Below are positions 10,429-22,800 of a DNA stretch of 64,000 nt, piece after piece; positions within the stretch are counted from its first letter, which is position 1, and each line of letters starts with the position of its first letter. The notes beneath the pieces are model-generated. The model made no database searches, was not told where the DNA came from, and was given only the letters and a program-made list of their open reading frames with translations. Source of the DNA: Molanna angustata. Lineage: Eukaryota; Arthropoda; Insecta; Trichoptera; Molannidae. Position numbers and translations under genes: made by a program. The stretch covers positions 9,641,552 through 9,705,551 of the forward strand of contig OY754973.1 in NCBI GenBank assembly GCA_963576475.1, in the 5' to 3' direction.

Positions 10429-12404
10429 CTATTTATACCTACAAATTATTTTAAAACAGAGAAAGTCATAGGAATAATAAGAAAATATCGATGAAATATA
10501 ATTTAAACACAACATTTATTTGTTTTATGTACAAAAGTAGTACCTACCTACAAAGGTAAGTTTTATTACCACAAGTACGGATAACACAATAAGTACAATC
10601 TGGACCATTCTAAAATTGTTTTTTTAATAATAGTTCCATAATAATTCTTTACTCCCTACAATAATATCAATACGTTTCTTAAGAATCAATTACCTACGGC
10701 AAAATGGACATCGCATTGAAACGTAATATTAAAATAATTTTCCGAGTTATTTTAATACTCCTTCAAATTGCTTAAGGGGTTTCGTTCACCGGTGGCTGAA
10801 GGGGATGAACTGAGGGGGTTATGGGGGAAATTTCAAAAGGGGAACCGTCCCCCCTCCCCCTCGACAATGCGTCTTGACCCACTCGGCCACAATAAACAAG
10901 AAACTTCTTGCCGTGATGAAAATTAAACGAACTCTTGGAATTCGCAAGGTTTGCCTTCATATATTTCTATTATGGTCGTTCCACATAAAGGATAGTCCTG
11001 TAATTTGTGTCCCCTCGCTACCAACCTTGCCATCTACATCTACTTGGGAATACGCAACTGTATGTTGGTGGTCTCCTTCAAAACTGACACACCTGTGTTT
11101 TCAATTCTTCCTCAAACCTTGCTTGGTGCTGTGTTGGCCTTGTTTTTTATTAATTTTGTGTGATCCTTTCATTTTACATATCTAAATTTTGACGTTTGCT
11201 ATTTTCTTTAAAATATATTATTTCAAATCTAAATATATTATTTCCATCTTTACAGATAACTAAGTTTTCCAAATGCCTATTTTCAGCACAGATTTCCTAC
11301 ATAGTAAAAGTCCGAGAGATAACAACTTTTTCGTTGAATAATTTTTTAATGGCTGTTTTTTTTAATATCTTATTAAATATAGGTATGAAAAATGTAAGTC
11401 TGGTACCTAGGAGCGGCTGCGTTTACCAGTGCGCATCCTCTTTAGAAGTGAAATCTACAGTGTATAATATAATTGCAATCTTAATTTATAAAACTTTCAA
11501 AATAATTTGTACTAGAATGTTTTTTGTAGATACCTATAATTGGAATTGTTTTTTGATGTTGCTATCTCTGAGACTATAAGACATTGCAGTTACAGGATTC
11601 AGAGTAACTGAATGTTATTTCAGAAGGAAGAAATACAATACATTAATGATTACGCTATAAACAATAAACATTCCCTGTGGGAGCAACATGTTTATTGCCG
11701 AATAATTGAATAAGAAAAAAAAATCCCAGGACACCAATACCTACAGAATCACTGCAATTATTATATAGAATTATGGATAAACATTCACTGATTTACAAGC
11801 TTAAAATTGTGGCTATAAATGGGATGCAAATGGTAGAACTTTCAGCAAATCTAAAATAAGTACAAATAAATTATACGACTATTACGGATTATTTAATTTA
11901 CCTCGTCGATAGTCTCATTACTATCCAAAAGCACTTAGTTTCATTTAGATATAATATGATCGGGACTAAATTTGTCAAGATGTTCCGTTGTGATACTGAA
12001 CCTGAGACCTTTCGGGCCTTGGAGAATACGTTAGGATACTTTGAATCTTTGAAACTATATACTTATATACTTCCTACACGTTCCTTCCCACCCCAACTTG
12101 ACATCTACCAGAATTAAACTACAGGAGCGAATATGACAATGCCAAATTTAGCACAATTTAAACGTATAATACATATTACTCTAAATTATGTTCTTTATCC
12201 TGAAAAAGATTCGATTGAAAACAATTGGATATTTATCCATCCAACCAAAGTTTATTTCAAAATAAATCAAGGCGGTTCTTATTGTTTTTTGCAAGTATGT
12301 AATTACTTGAATAAAATGATAGACATCAATACAAAAGAAGACAGAAAGATAATAAAATTATAATGAGGTTTATTTGTAAAACTATAGAAAATATTGCAGG
12401 TAAA
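10429..12404. other. Anonymous sequence, no gene seen
   Basis: A G/C-run segment lies at 10780-10870 (TCCCCCCTCCCCCTCGA-like). The open frames at 10874 and 11196 (103 and 127 codons) encode leucine- and phenylalanine-rich low-complexity peptides without domains and are most likely chance ORFs in AT-rich DNA. Confidence 0.4.
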
Positions 12405-12509
12405 TTTGAATGAATATGTCGTTCACCTATAACACAAGCATAAATGCTTGTGTTATAGGTCGTAGCATGATTACTAGCCTAGCACGCTAACCGCTCTTAA
12501 ATCACCCAT
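12405..12509 (-). mobile_element. SINE-A copy with an expanded palindrome
   Basis: The right part on the minus strand keeps AGAGCGGTTAGCGTGCTAGG of the SINE-A head, but the box B region is degraded. The left part is a 36-bp palindrome, 12425-12460, with 17-bp arms (half-site CTATAACACAAGCAT) and a 2-nt centre. Other copies have only the shorter AAGCATAAATGCTT core here. Confidence 0.65.
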
Positions 12510-13009
12510 CTATATCTCACCTTCAACAAGGTGAAACATTCACGAAAAAGCCAAATTATAAATCTGATATCAAGCTATCGACTTGTAAATTTGTTTTGAC
12601 ATAGTATATATTTTTGACTTATGTATGTTGGTATGTATGTATGTTTATTTGATGAAAATTCTCTATAGCCCATAGTTTGTACGTTGTCTGGTCTTTCTTA
12701 TATCTTATCCCGCTGACCCAACATTGTAAGGGTCTGGGTGTGGTGTGTATACCTACATAAATAATTGGTAAGGACACGCGCCGCCCATGGCGACAACAGC
12801 TTCTGTAAACATCTTGTAATTATCTCTGTGCACCGCCACCTCCCGCCCATGCCGACCCAACGACCAAAATGTTGGACAACGCCAAAAAATTATTTGACGA
12901 ACAATGGACGCCTATAATTACTATACGTATCCTTCGACATGTTTTAACGAAAAACGATAGGTGCTATACGATTATCTTAAAACAACTTAAAAATACTTTT
13001 ATTCCACTG
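12510..13009. other. No supported gene
   Basis: It contains a short TATG-type microsatellite near 12620-12645 and a GC-richer piece near 12770-12860. No recognisable coding domain. Confidence 0.4.
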
Positions 13010-13115
13010 CTTCTTCTTCTTCTTTGTCTCTTTCCATTTCATCTGGGGTCGGTGCGTACTTGTGGTCTCCACGTCTTTCGGTCCTGTAGTGTGTGTTCTC
13101 TGTAGTAGCTCTTCC
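13010..13115 (-). mobile_element. 3' end of an RTE-like LINE
   Basis: The plus strand has CTTCTTCTTCTTCTTTG, then CCATTTCATCTGGGGTCGG. It closely parallels the left end of the better preserved element at 23595 (CTTCTTCTTCTTCGCC ... CATTTACTTGGGGTCGG). On the minus strand this is the 3' terminus ending in GAAGAAG repeats. Only the tail is recognisable. Confidence 0.55.
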
Positions 13116-13485
13116 GTTTTATACTTTTTTTCACCACGTTGCTTGTGGTCTAGATCTTGCTTTTGTGGAGATATTTAGGGTCATATTGACTACGTGACTG
13201 TCGTCCCGTCTATTGACTAATATAAAATCTGATAATATTTGATTGTGTGTATGCAATATTCTACCTTTACTCAAAATCAATAACACTTTAAATGATAAGT
13301 TAACAACTTCTTTCTCCATGGTTTCATAACTGAGAATAGCGGCTGCCTGCGCACGATAACTTGACGATTGGTCTGCATCTATGTAGGACGGCCTTTGGCA
13401 TATTGAAGGGCTTCAAAATAAAAAAAAACCTCACTATTGCTATCACTTGACATCTAGAAAAATCACATAGGTAGACAATTTTTTT

Positions 13486-13790
13486 CTTCGTCATCATCAT
13501 CATCGCTGGCGCTACAGTCTGCTGCGGACCCTGGCCTCCTCCAGTCTTCTCTTTTTTATCAGGTCTTTTTCTCGCATATAGAATGCATAGGACGTCAAGC
13601 CATCTTAACCTAGGTATGTTTCTACTTCTTCTCCACTCGGGACAGGTGTCTTATACTTTTTTTAGAGTACGGTTATCATCCTTCAGGCAAACATGTACAA
13701 ATCAACGTAGGCGCCGAATTTTAATAAGTTGGACTACATTTGTTTCATTGCATATTGCTTCTAGCTTATGATTATACCTTAATATCCAAA
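13486..13790 (-). mobile_element. Degraded LINE tail
   Basis: The left end is a CATCAT/CTTCTT run followed by CTGGCGCTACAGTCTGCTGC and GGACCCTGGCCTCCTCCAGT. It has the same make-up as the 3' ends of the other minus-strand LINE tails in this window (microsatellite tail, then GC-richer coding remnant). The minus-strand frame is broken and no catalytic motif remains. Confidence 0.45.
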
Positions 13791-14439
13791 CACCTCCATC
13801 GTAAATAAGGGTTTTTTTCTTAGTTGGTTTAAAATTTCTAGAAATTTGGCTATAACTATATCTAATTATAGAAGCTTTTAAGTATATGCTGCACCGTTTA
13901 CCAGTTGAACCATTGGCAGGTAGAATCTTTGGAATTTATGTGGTTAGTCTTCTTTGAGAATCAGGTGAAAGTAAAAGTAATAGTTTCCCAGCCAGGTAGG
14001 TATACGCAGGATTGTGTATTGTGAATGTATCTCACAGATGTTTTCTGAGATGGCATGTACATAATATATTTATGAAGATACTTCTAGGTTTCCATCGAAT
14101 GTGGATTGGTTATTAGGTATGTACAAGAAATTGATGACAACAAATCGTTTCAATATATAATGTGTCAAAAAAGATGATATACAAACAGACCGATGGATAG
14201 ATAGATAGGGAAAGGAAGATATCGGTAGAGTAAACTCCATCAGGGACGATATAAATCATACAATTGTGGTCGTAAATCTGACCGCGGCCAAAGAGGCACA
14301 AACTACTTAATGAGGAATACTGTGTCCAGCGGCATTTATCAGATGCCTGGCCCCATCAGATGAGAGATATATTATACATACATTACATTATTGTGTACAC
14401 TGAGATCAAAAGCATTAAGAACCAAGTCAAATTTTGTAA
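13791..14439. other. AT-rich interval, no gene seen
   Basis: No coding domain or repeat relationship found. Short frames are low-complexity. Confidence 0.4.
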
Positions 14440-14611
14440 AAAAAATGGTAATTTTTTTTAAATGAGTGTGTCCTTGTTAAACAAGCCTACGTTCCCTAAA
14501 ATAAGCATAAATGCTTGTTGTATAGGTGAACGAAATCGTTCGAGGCAGGATTCGAACTCGCGACTAATGGATTACTAACCCAACGCGCTAACCGCTCTGC
14601 CATCTACCCAT
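14440..14611 (-). mobile_element. tRNA-derived SINE (SINE-A), near full-length copy
   Basis: From 14611 on the minus strand: a box-A-like GGCAGAGCGGTTAGCGCG, an anticodon-position loop TTAGTAA, box B GAGTTCGAATCC, then CGATTTCGTTCACCTATA, the palindromic AAGCATTTATGCTT, and a tail TTGTTTAACAAGGACACAC ending in A/T runs. This copy shows head, body and tail in order and is the best reference for the family here. Confidence 0.82.
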
Positions 14612-14818
14612 CTTAATTACAATTTTATTTTATTTTTCGTGTGCAAGTGGCAACTTTAATGCAAAATATCAACTTACCAATGTTTTAATTTTCACTCCCG
14701 TGAGGCAGTAAAAATATTTTTGAATAAACTTATCCCCTGCTGGGAATGGAACCCAGCAAATTTAACATGGGGAAGCATTCAAAATTCAGTGACAAATATA
14801 TCTTCTCTTGAACGAAAC

Positions 14819-14986
14819 CTGCCCCCCTAGACAACATGTCATTAAAGCTAAGCGTTATATCGCTAAGCGATAGAAATGTATGAAATTGGTGGCTGTCACG
14901 TGATGTCATAGCCACCAATTCCATACATTTACTATCGCTTAGCGATATAACGCTTAGCTTTAATGGCATGTTGTCTAGGGGGGCAG
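14819..14986. mobile_element. Foldback element, family F (CTGCCCCCCTAGACAA), copy 1
   Basis: Terminal inverted arms of about 76 bp start CTGCCCCCCTAGACAACA at 14819 and end TGTTGTCTAGGGGGGCAG at 14986. The arms pair almost throughout, with a few mismatches, and enclose GTCACGTGATGTCAT. A nested GCTAAGCGTTATATCGCTTAGC-type symmetry lies within each arm. No coding capacity. A second member with the same termini and the same central TGTCACGTGA but a different stem is at 37231-37389. Superfamily undetermined. Confidence 0.85.
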
Positions 14987-15051
14987 ACCGGAAAACACAA
15001 TAAACGATTTTTTTTAAGATGACACAAGCAAAACTCTTTAATTTCAGTGCC

Positions 15052-15074
15052 GAGTGCTGGCCACAACCCACTCT
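15052..15074. repeat. Short sequence shared with the right flank of the 13.4-kb block
   Basis: The 21 bases starting AGTGCTGGCCACAACCCAC match 57409-57429 with one difference (C/T). This suggests both lie in members of one dispersed repeat, which I cannot delimit. Confidence 0.5.
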
Positions 15075-16944
15075 CATTTATTTTCCCTGGCAGCATCCTC
15101 ACTCTGTACAGAATGTTGGGGTCACATATCTTCGTCCTTAGTTATATGATCTCCTGATAAATTGTTTTGCCATGGTTATAGTGCCCTTCTATCTGCTGAA
15201 TAAAAAAAAATATGTAAATTCCAGTGTCCTTGGTCAACTCTCTGATGCCCATTTTACACAATCACAGGCTTGAAGTAATCTCGCGATAATCCATGTCTGT
15301 GATTATTATTTTCACCGACGTTGATTGTCATTTTTTATGCACTATTGCGCCAGGACCACGAGTCTAGAGGAGCTTCTAAAGCTACTCTTCGTGCCATGCA
15401 TTCTTTGTCATTCTTCGTTCTGTGAAGGGGCCGTTTTCAGTCCCCATATACGGATCGAATGGAGGAGGGCGTAGCTATATGATCCCCTGTCCTGCTCAAT
15501 GTCACCTGGGCTATTTCTCTGAATTGGCTCGCGCCTTTGCGCTACCAAGGATTCTTTGGTCATCCTCTGGATGGATATCGTAGGTCTCGATAATGTGGCA
15601 ACTTGTTTTTAGGTGGATGTTAACTTGATATTTGACAAAGTAGGTTCATATCTGCAGTAACGGGATGGTTTCAAGCAATTTACTAAAAATTCATGGTATC
15701 TACCAATGTATAATATTCGTCTATAATTGGCTTACTTTGACTGTTGTAAAATTATGCAAGTAATTAAAAAAAGTACCTGTTAAGATACCCGACAAACAAT
15801 AAGTAAAAAAAACCCTTTGTATATCAGTTACAGCACACAACCCATTCTTTATTTTATTAATAAACTTCTTCGTGTTTGTATAAAAAATATTTTTGGACAT
15901 GAATCTTTTCAATAGTCAATGATATTACGTATAAAGATGGGCGATGGTCAGTATCACGACCAACGGACTGGGAAATTTATCGCTTATCTCTGTCTCACTC
16001 TCAATAGGGAGGAGGGACTACTTGTGCTTAGCTTATGCTCATGAGTTCCAATACTCAACTTAAAGGGTACGGTTTATCAATTCTCATTTCATAATTTGCA
16101 AATATATACCCAATTAAACGAATAATATTACCATAAAACTTTCTTATTCTTAAAAATGCATAAATCAGCACTCGATCATAATCTAATCTAAAAAATCTTT
16201 TTCCGTCAAATATTCCTTCTTTATCCTCCCGTACCCTCCTTCTTTTCCTTATTGCTATGATCAGTGTTATTATTTATTTGCTCTCTCTTTGTATTTTTTT
16301 ACTTTATTTCTCACTGAATACCTAATATTGTACTATTTAACTTGAGAGACTTCACTTTGCTCGAATTGGTTGGAATAAATTTCCTTATGTCAATAAACCC
16401 GCCTTTGTTCACTTGTACGTAAAGAAGGACATATAAAGAAATAATTTTAATATTAATCTACATTCCATCATAAAATTTCGTTAAAATCATTATTTGTTAT
16501 GAAATTTTCATTAATATTTGTATAAATTAATGCAATTTATAAGTTTGTCAAAATTTAAAAGATTTCTAAAGTATGAATCTAACCTTCACTGGAAAAAAAA
16601 GTAATGTTAAAATTAACCGAACTATAGTGACTACAAAACAATCCTTTTTGTGCTACTAAATATTTTGTGCGCTTAACCAAACAGTACAGTCATAAACGGA
16701 TTAACCTTTGTTACTGATAACAAAGGTTTGCTTAAAACGAAGGTAGCCAGTTCGGTGGTCACAATTTTATGTTTTCAGTGTTAATCAACTACATATGTAA
16801 GTAGCTCTGCTGTTAAAAGAAGGCAGAAATAATTTAATGCTATATTTCCCTCCACTGAGAGGCAATTGTCGCACCATCTCCGAAAAGCAAATGCATCAAT
16901 TTGACACATTTTATTCATTTGTTTTAAAAATTTGATTGCTGTGC
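15075..16944. other. No supported gene; one possible SINE-B tail
   Basis: About 15350-15600 is GC-richer and may be an unrecognised LINE remnant on the minus strand. At 15595-15640, AATGTGGCAACTTGTTTTTA and the following bases resemble the tail of the SINE-B copy at 38695-38750. The rest is AT-rich without recognisable content. Confidence 0.4.
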
Positions 16945-17165
16945 GAAGAGCCGAAAGAATAAGAGGAAAAGCAACATCCCCATTAGATGGACCGATCAAA
17001 TCAAGGCTGCTAGGGGGATATCGGACATCGATCGGTGGACGGCGGTATTTCGGGAGAGGTTTAAGACAACAATTCAGTGTCTTGAGAACAAGGAGGGGAA
17101 GATAGTCACCACACTCAGCAATGAAGACAACGGCGATAAGAGAGTGAGATTCATTTATTTAGTTT
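16945..17165 (+). pseudogene. Probable LINE C-terminal remnant
   Basis: One plus-strand frame reads NIPIRWTDQIKAARGISDID, then RWTAVFRERFKTTIQ. The RWTDQIK followed by a tryptophan/arginine-rich tail resembles the end of insect LINE polyproteins (GRPxxRWxDxI). There is no RT core, and no second copy or TSD was found, so the assignment is tentative. Confidence 0.45.
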
Positions 17166-19164
17166 AAGCACAATGTCGGCTATACTACCATAAGGCTTCT
17201 TTCACTGTTTGGTCGGTAACTTTTCAGACAACCCTCGTTTATGTTTAACAAAATTTAATTACTTTGTCATAATAACCATGTTTTCTTTTTGTTGTTTCAG
17301 GTAAGTTTTGTAATCATCTGAAATGCTACCATGGATGCCATAGACAGACATGAGGAGTGTCGGTAGATTCCTAAAAGGTGGTCTGACAACATTGCTCAGT
17401 TGCTTGGGAGAATCTGAACGCGGACACGTATCTCACCTTGATAATTGTCGATAATCTGCAATAAAAAAATACCATTAAATTTTCTAATTCTTCATTCCTA
17501 CGTTCCTTCGAGGTAGGTACATAAGAGAAAAAACAAGATTCTGTCGATTTGCCTTGCACGAAACTCGTTAATAATCAAGTGAAACCAATAGAAGAACAAG
17601 TATTCAAGTGAGAATAAATTTTATTTTTCGTTTTCGTATTTTCGTTTCTCGGGCTGGAAAAACTGGTTAGTTAGATAAGATGTGTTTATTCTCATTATTC
17701 ATATAGAATAATGTATTTGTAAAATTACTGGAATATAAAAAAAAGTATTTAGAATATTGAGAATGTAATAGAAATACCGTGCCCGGTGTAAATAGAAAGG
17801 CCCAAACCACAGTAAGGTAAACTCCAATAATCCTAATTGATAACTGCCCCATCTACTTATTGATGATATTAACTAATGCTGGGAAAATCTCCAAAGCTAA
17901 TATTGGAACACGTCTTATGGCTACTGAATACGCCACATATAGATACCTACATACCTACTCACTCACTTACTATTATAGACTTGCAGATTTTCAAAACGGC
18001 CTACATAGGCTGAAACTCCAAATCATCACAAAGATATGTAGCCTCCCAATTGGAATATTGCTCCTACCTAAGATTTCTTATTAACTTAATAGATATAGGT
18101 AGATTTATACATTATAATATTATTTATATTCCGGAATGCTTGCAAAAAATTACACTTTGTTATCGTCAATCAGATTTTGCTTCCGAGAAAAATAAGGATA
18201 TATTTTTTTCGCAAGATTTGCAAGTTGAACGCATTTAAGCTTTTAGAAATATTTGATAATGAAATCGAAGATTGTGTGATGTTTATGTATATTCAAAGGT
18301 ATTAAATTGGCTTGTGCCTATAGTTTGATCTGTGCTAGATAAAAAGCAAATTAAGTAAGGGATCAATCAATTTCAATCTTTTGATTTTAAAGTATTCCAA
18401 TTTGAAGAATTTCATAATTATGTGTATTATGAACGATGAAAAAGAAGAAATCATTGGAGAAACCATTTAAAAAGAATGGACTCCCAAAGACACCACACCT
18501 TGACTATATGAAAAACCAGAGGAAATAAGGATACCTGGAACACCCCCGAAAAGAAGGAAAGACAGCTGCGAGTCACAAGAAGAAACTAAATTTGCACTAA
18601 AAGGTCCAATCTTATGTAAGTATTTTTTTATTTTTTTGACGATCGTTTCGGTTTACAAAGTCTCATTTAATCACATAATATATGGCTTTATTCCAAAGCT
18701 TTTATATATTATCTTACTGTAAAGATATTGTTCCTCTAATGTAAAGGTATGTCTCTTTGAGTCACTGATAGTACCACACGTCCTGATATTCACATAAAAA
18801 ACTTTGAAAGGGACAATAATATAGAAATATTTCTTTGTTTATAACGTTTAAAATTATGTATATTCTTAGTAAGTATTAAAAAAATGATAATGAAAATCTG
18901 TAAAGTTGTGAGTTTGCATAATCTCAAGGATGTCTTTAAATAACTTCAAAACACGTGATGCATTAAATTTCTCGATTGATTTATTACTTGACGATAAACC
19001 CAGCTTTGTTCGGATAATCGGAGCTTTTTATAAATCCTGCTGGGTTCAGATTCATTCTTTGGGAAATTCTGACTGTCTAATGTTTTCCAATAAAGCGATA
19101 GTAATTTATGAAACAATTTGTTATCATAAACATTTTGTAACAATAAATCTTCACAGATAATTAA
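17166..19164. other. Anonymous AT-rich sequence, no gene seen
   Basis: An 18-mer TGCCTTGCACGAAACTCG near 17551 recurs near 59881 with similar following sequence, hinting at an unnamed dispersed repeat. Otherwise no repeat, RNA or domain is recognised. Confidence 0.4.
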
Positions 19165-19475
19165 AAAGTTGTCGATGTTAAGAGTTGTCGATGTCATTGA
19201 TCGAGTTGCCAAACTTAAATGGCAATGGACAGGTCATGTTGCCAGACTGTGAATGGACAGGAAGGCACCCAGAGTTCTGAAATGGAGACCGTGGAATATG
19301 AAAAAGGGAATAGTTCAGTCCCAGAAAAGGTGGGCCGATGATATATTGTCCATCGCTGGAAGTAGATGGGTCCAAAAAGTCAAAAAATACATCAATGGAA
19401 GTACATGGAAGAGGCCTACATCCAGCCGTAGAGAGATGGCTGAAGAAAGAGGAAGAATTCTCCAAACTGAAAAAA
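19165..19475 (+). pseudogene. LINE tail remnant (KWQWTGHVAR family, diverged)
   Basis: The plus strand reads VAKLKWQWTGHVARL, then a stop, then KAPRVLKWRPWNMKKG, RWADDILSIAGSRWVQKVKK and a tail that in another frame resembles the GRGLHPAVERW end. It is the same kind of C-terminal tail as 4676-4947 but more diverged, with an in-frame stop and frame change. No TSD was found. Confidence 0.7.
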
Positions 19476-20419
19476 AATATTTTAAAACAAACTTTCATAT
19501 TTTTTTTAAATAGCCCTTGAACAGATAGGACGTTGTTGGATATCGAACAAAATTTTATAAATTTCTGGAAATATGAATAAATAAATAAATTAAATCGTAT
19601 GTCCATCATTTTGAATACTAAATCCAACTACAAGATCTTTGTGATTATTATACGAATTAGAAAATGGAAATCCATTGGAGAGCTCAGATAATATTATTAT
19701 GTCTCAATCGATCTTTGGAATTTCGGTAAAAGGTAATCGTGGTGGTGTTTTGTTTGGTAAGAAGACCTTTACATTACAATACTAACCCTCGTCCATGGGG
19801 GAAGGGGGTGGATTTGGAAACCCAGAATCTTATAGAATTAATTCACGTGGAAATTACCGGAGTAGGTACATACCTACCTTTGAGAGTTGAACAAATTGAA
19901 ATAACATAGCCATACCATGTACCTACATATTCATTTGCAACAACGGACTACCGCTAGAGAAATTACTTTACATACAAACACCAATACATATGTAAACCAA
20001 ATTGTACATCTGAAAAGAGCTTTGAATTATTGAAACATCGTTCATAGATACGTAGATATATTACATTTATGTAAATAATGTAATTTGCATTGTTTTCTTC
20101 CATATTTATTTCGCAATATAACTTGAGAAAGTATGTACTTACATATTTCCGTATAATAATTATATTCACAAAACTAAGCGTAAAATTCATGTACTTTAAT
20201 AGGTAACAGAGGTCTACTATATTATATAAAAAAAAAACTTGCAAGACCTTTGGACAAAATCATTATACTTTCCTGGGTCCAGGAATACGTAACTCCTTAC
20301 CTAGTGCTTGTGAAACTATAGGTAGATATACATATAATAAAAATATATATAAAAAAACTGGCTTGTACACATTGGACGTAAACAATCGGATTTTTCCATG
20401 TGATGTAATTTGTTTCGTG
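19476..20419. other. AT-rich interval, no gene seen
   Basis: The 93-codon minus frame at 19963-20244 is an asparagine/tyrosine-rich chance ORF. No repeat relationship found. Confidence 0.4.
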
Positions 20420-20611
20420 TATTTTTTATTTTTTTAATATTGCTTCTCGGGCAACTAACAGGTAGGTACTACGTCAAATATTAATTTAACATGCACCCAA
20501 TATCGTCCCACAAATCCAGACTGAAAACACAATTAAAAAAACTCCGGGAATCGAACCTGGGACCTTAAGCTCAGAAGTCAGATACCCAACCCATTGAGCC
20601 ATGAAGACCGA
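20420..20611 (-). mobile_element. tRNA-derived SINE (SINE-B), copy 1
   Basis: On the minus strand from 20611: CGGTCTTCATGGCTCAATGG (box A region), GGTTCGATTCCCGG (box B), then TTTTTTTAATTGTGTTTTCAG and TCTGGAT, ending in GTTAGTTGCCCGAG and an A/T tail. The same head and body occur at 28962 and 38561. The tRNA-like head is followed by the conserved non-tRNA body, so this is a SINE, not a tRNA gene. Confidence 0.83.
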
Positions 20612-20940
20612 CATACTGTATTTTTTCAAATCAGTACTATCTTCAACATGAGGTCTTTATACATTTTCGCCTTAATTGCCGTGCTGGCCACTTTAATATC
20701 GTTTATATCGCTGGCCACTTTAATATACTATCTTACTTAATTTATTAAATATTTATCTGTTTCTTGAGTAAAACAATTTTCTTTTTTTTTTAAACGGTGC
20801 AATATCTATTATTTATATTTTTCTCATTCAGAACACAAATTGTTTCGGAAGAAAACTATAAAATAGACAAAAAATGAATTGGCTACCTTAAAACAGGAAT
20901 TATTCCAAGTTAGAAAGACAAAGGTAAATAGTGGAACCCA

Positions 20941-21248
20941 ACCTACCACACAAATGGGTGAATTCGTATATTATATAGGTACTTACTTTTATATATTTTA
21001 GATACCTACCACACAAATGGGTGAATTCGTATATTATATAGGTACTTACTTTTATATATTTTAGATACCTACCACAAAAATGGGTGAATTCGTATATTAT
21101 ATAGATACTTACTTTTATATATTTTAGATACCTACCACACAAATGGGTGAATTCGTATATTATATAGGTACTTACTTTTATATATTTTAGATACCTACCA
21201 CAAAAATGGGTGAATTCGTATATTATATAGGTACTTACTTTTAGATAT
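20941..21248. repeat. 63-bp minisatellite, about 4.9 copies
   Basis: Units begin with ACCTACCACA at 20941, 21004, 21067, 21130 and 21193, a constant 63-bp step. They differ mainly at CACACAAA versus CACAAAAA (order 1,1,2,1,2) and one G/A change. Because 63 is a multiple of three, one minus-strand frame stays open across copies with a 21-residue repeat (CGRYLKYIKVSTYIIYEFTH), which I take as a by-product of the period rather than a gene. Confidence 0.95.
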
Positions 21249-22692
21249 TATTTTTTTTTCCTTTGTGCAAATTCAAAATAATTCAATATTGTTCCAATGT
21301 AATCTGTTTTTTAAAAGGAAACAATTATTATTATTATTAAACACAAATCCACAGTACTGCTACAGAACAAACATTAAAATTCCATGACATTAATATTCTT
21401 CCTTTCTTGACTTCTTGAAAATTTTTAAATCTAATTCAAAATTCAATTAACCAAACGTTTTTATTTAGGTAGCTAGGTAACAACTACAGTGTACAAAGGA
21501 GTATATTATAATAATAACCACTTTTCGATTCTAATCAACTGTACAGGATTTCGTAGCTCTTTCTTTGAAGATCATTCAACAATGTTTTATATAAAACATC
21601 ATGAAACTTTATTAATATATTATTCGGAAAGATAAACCAATAAAAAGTTATGCATGAAAGACAGCAAAACGACACAGTTGTAAAAACATCAGAGTAAGTG
21701 TAAATTAACTATTTCATTAGGAAACAGGGACGACAGATAGACCTTTTGAATGACAATAATTATTATTACAAGAATAACAACTGTGGTATGGGTCATGTTC
21801 ACCTACTTTGCTTCTAGACAGTTTTAAAATTCAATCCCTCAACCGTTAAAAGTTGCTTAAAAGTTTTGGGGTTTACGCGTTCCTAGTTAAGCAGCGGATT
21901 ACCAAATCGGAACGACGAAAATCCAAAACAGATCTCTCGGAATTTTTCTTTCACATATCACCCGTACTGTGACCGAGGCGAAAGAGTGACAGACTTAGGT
22001 CTCGACTCGTTCGAAGCATCCCATTCGAAGTGTTTCGAAGTTAATTCAACGCGGACTTTTCGTATTTTCATACATATATTTTTTATTTTGTTAAGCTATT
22101 TCGGCGAATCCAATGAATAATAACAAGGCTATTTGCCTGTGGGATTACATCATCAGCAAGAAAACATAAAGTGGCTTCGGCCACTTTGACTGGCTATACC
22201 AACATTATATTATTATACACACAGGGAGGGGGTGGGGGAGGTAAGGTACCTACATACTGCCACTGCTCTCCACATTATCCTATTGACTTATTTATTTATG
22301 TAGCTTCTTTTACCCTCGCAAACCTAGATTTGTATTAAAATGCGATAAAATGGAACAGTTCTATAAACATAAACATAAATAGAGAAGTGTGCGTATACTC
22401 TATTTGATTTATTTGATGGAAATTACTCATTATACTTTTTAGTGTTTTAAATATACAATAAGTGTCATCATCATTATTATTTTATTTGATTTATCACAGC
22501 ATACGGCTTATAAATGCATATACATATATGCCTTTACATATTATACATACGAGTAAAAAGACATAGGTACATGATAAATACATAAATACGAATAAACAAA
22601 AACAGAAAGAATGGAAAAATAGTATAATGTTCTTATCGAAATATTAATTACCAACAAATTATTTTAGTAATTTTTACAAAAACATGAATATC
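21249..22692. other. No supported gene; includes one stable UUCG-type hairpin
   Basis: The sequence is AT-rich with short ATT microsatellites. At 22168-22187 there is a perfect 8-bp stem AAAGTGGC / GCCACTTT closed by TTCG. It is followed by a G-run near 22222-22240. Confidence 0.45.
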
Positions 22693-22800
22693 AAAAAACT
22701 TTGTATATTTCGTATAATCCAATTCACATTTATATTTCGTTAGAACATTTTCGGAACGTTAACGAAGTAAAATGTGAAGTGGATTATACAAAGTTTTTTA
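22693..22800. repeat. Inverted repeat at the left end of repeat D copy 1
   Basis: The left arm runs AAAAAACTTTGTATA, then ATCCAATTCACATTT and TTTCGTTA. It pairs with TAACGAAG, AAATGTGAAGTGGAT and TATACAAAGTTTTTT on the right, around the GAACATTTTCGGAACG centre. The left arm carries an extra 9 bp (TTTCGTATA). It abuts the conserved part of repeat D. Confidence 0.7.

Noticed and set aside
11196..11579. 127-codon plus-strand ORF as a gene
   Set aside because: Hydrophobic low-complexity translation of AT-rich DNA, no domain, no repeat or splice context.
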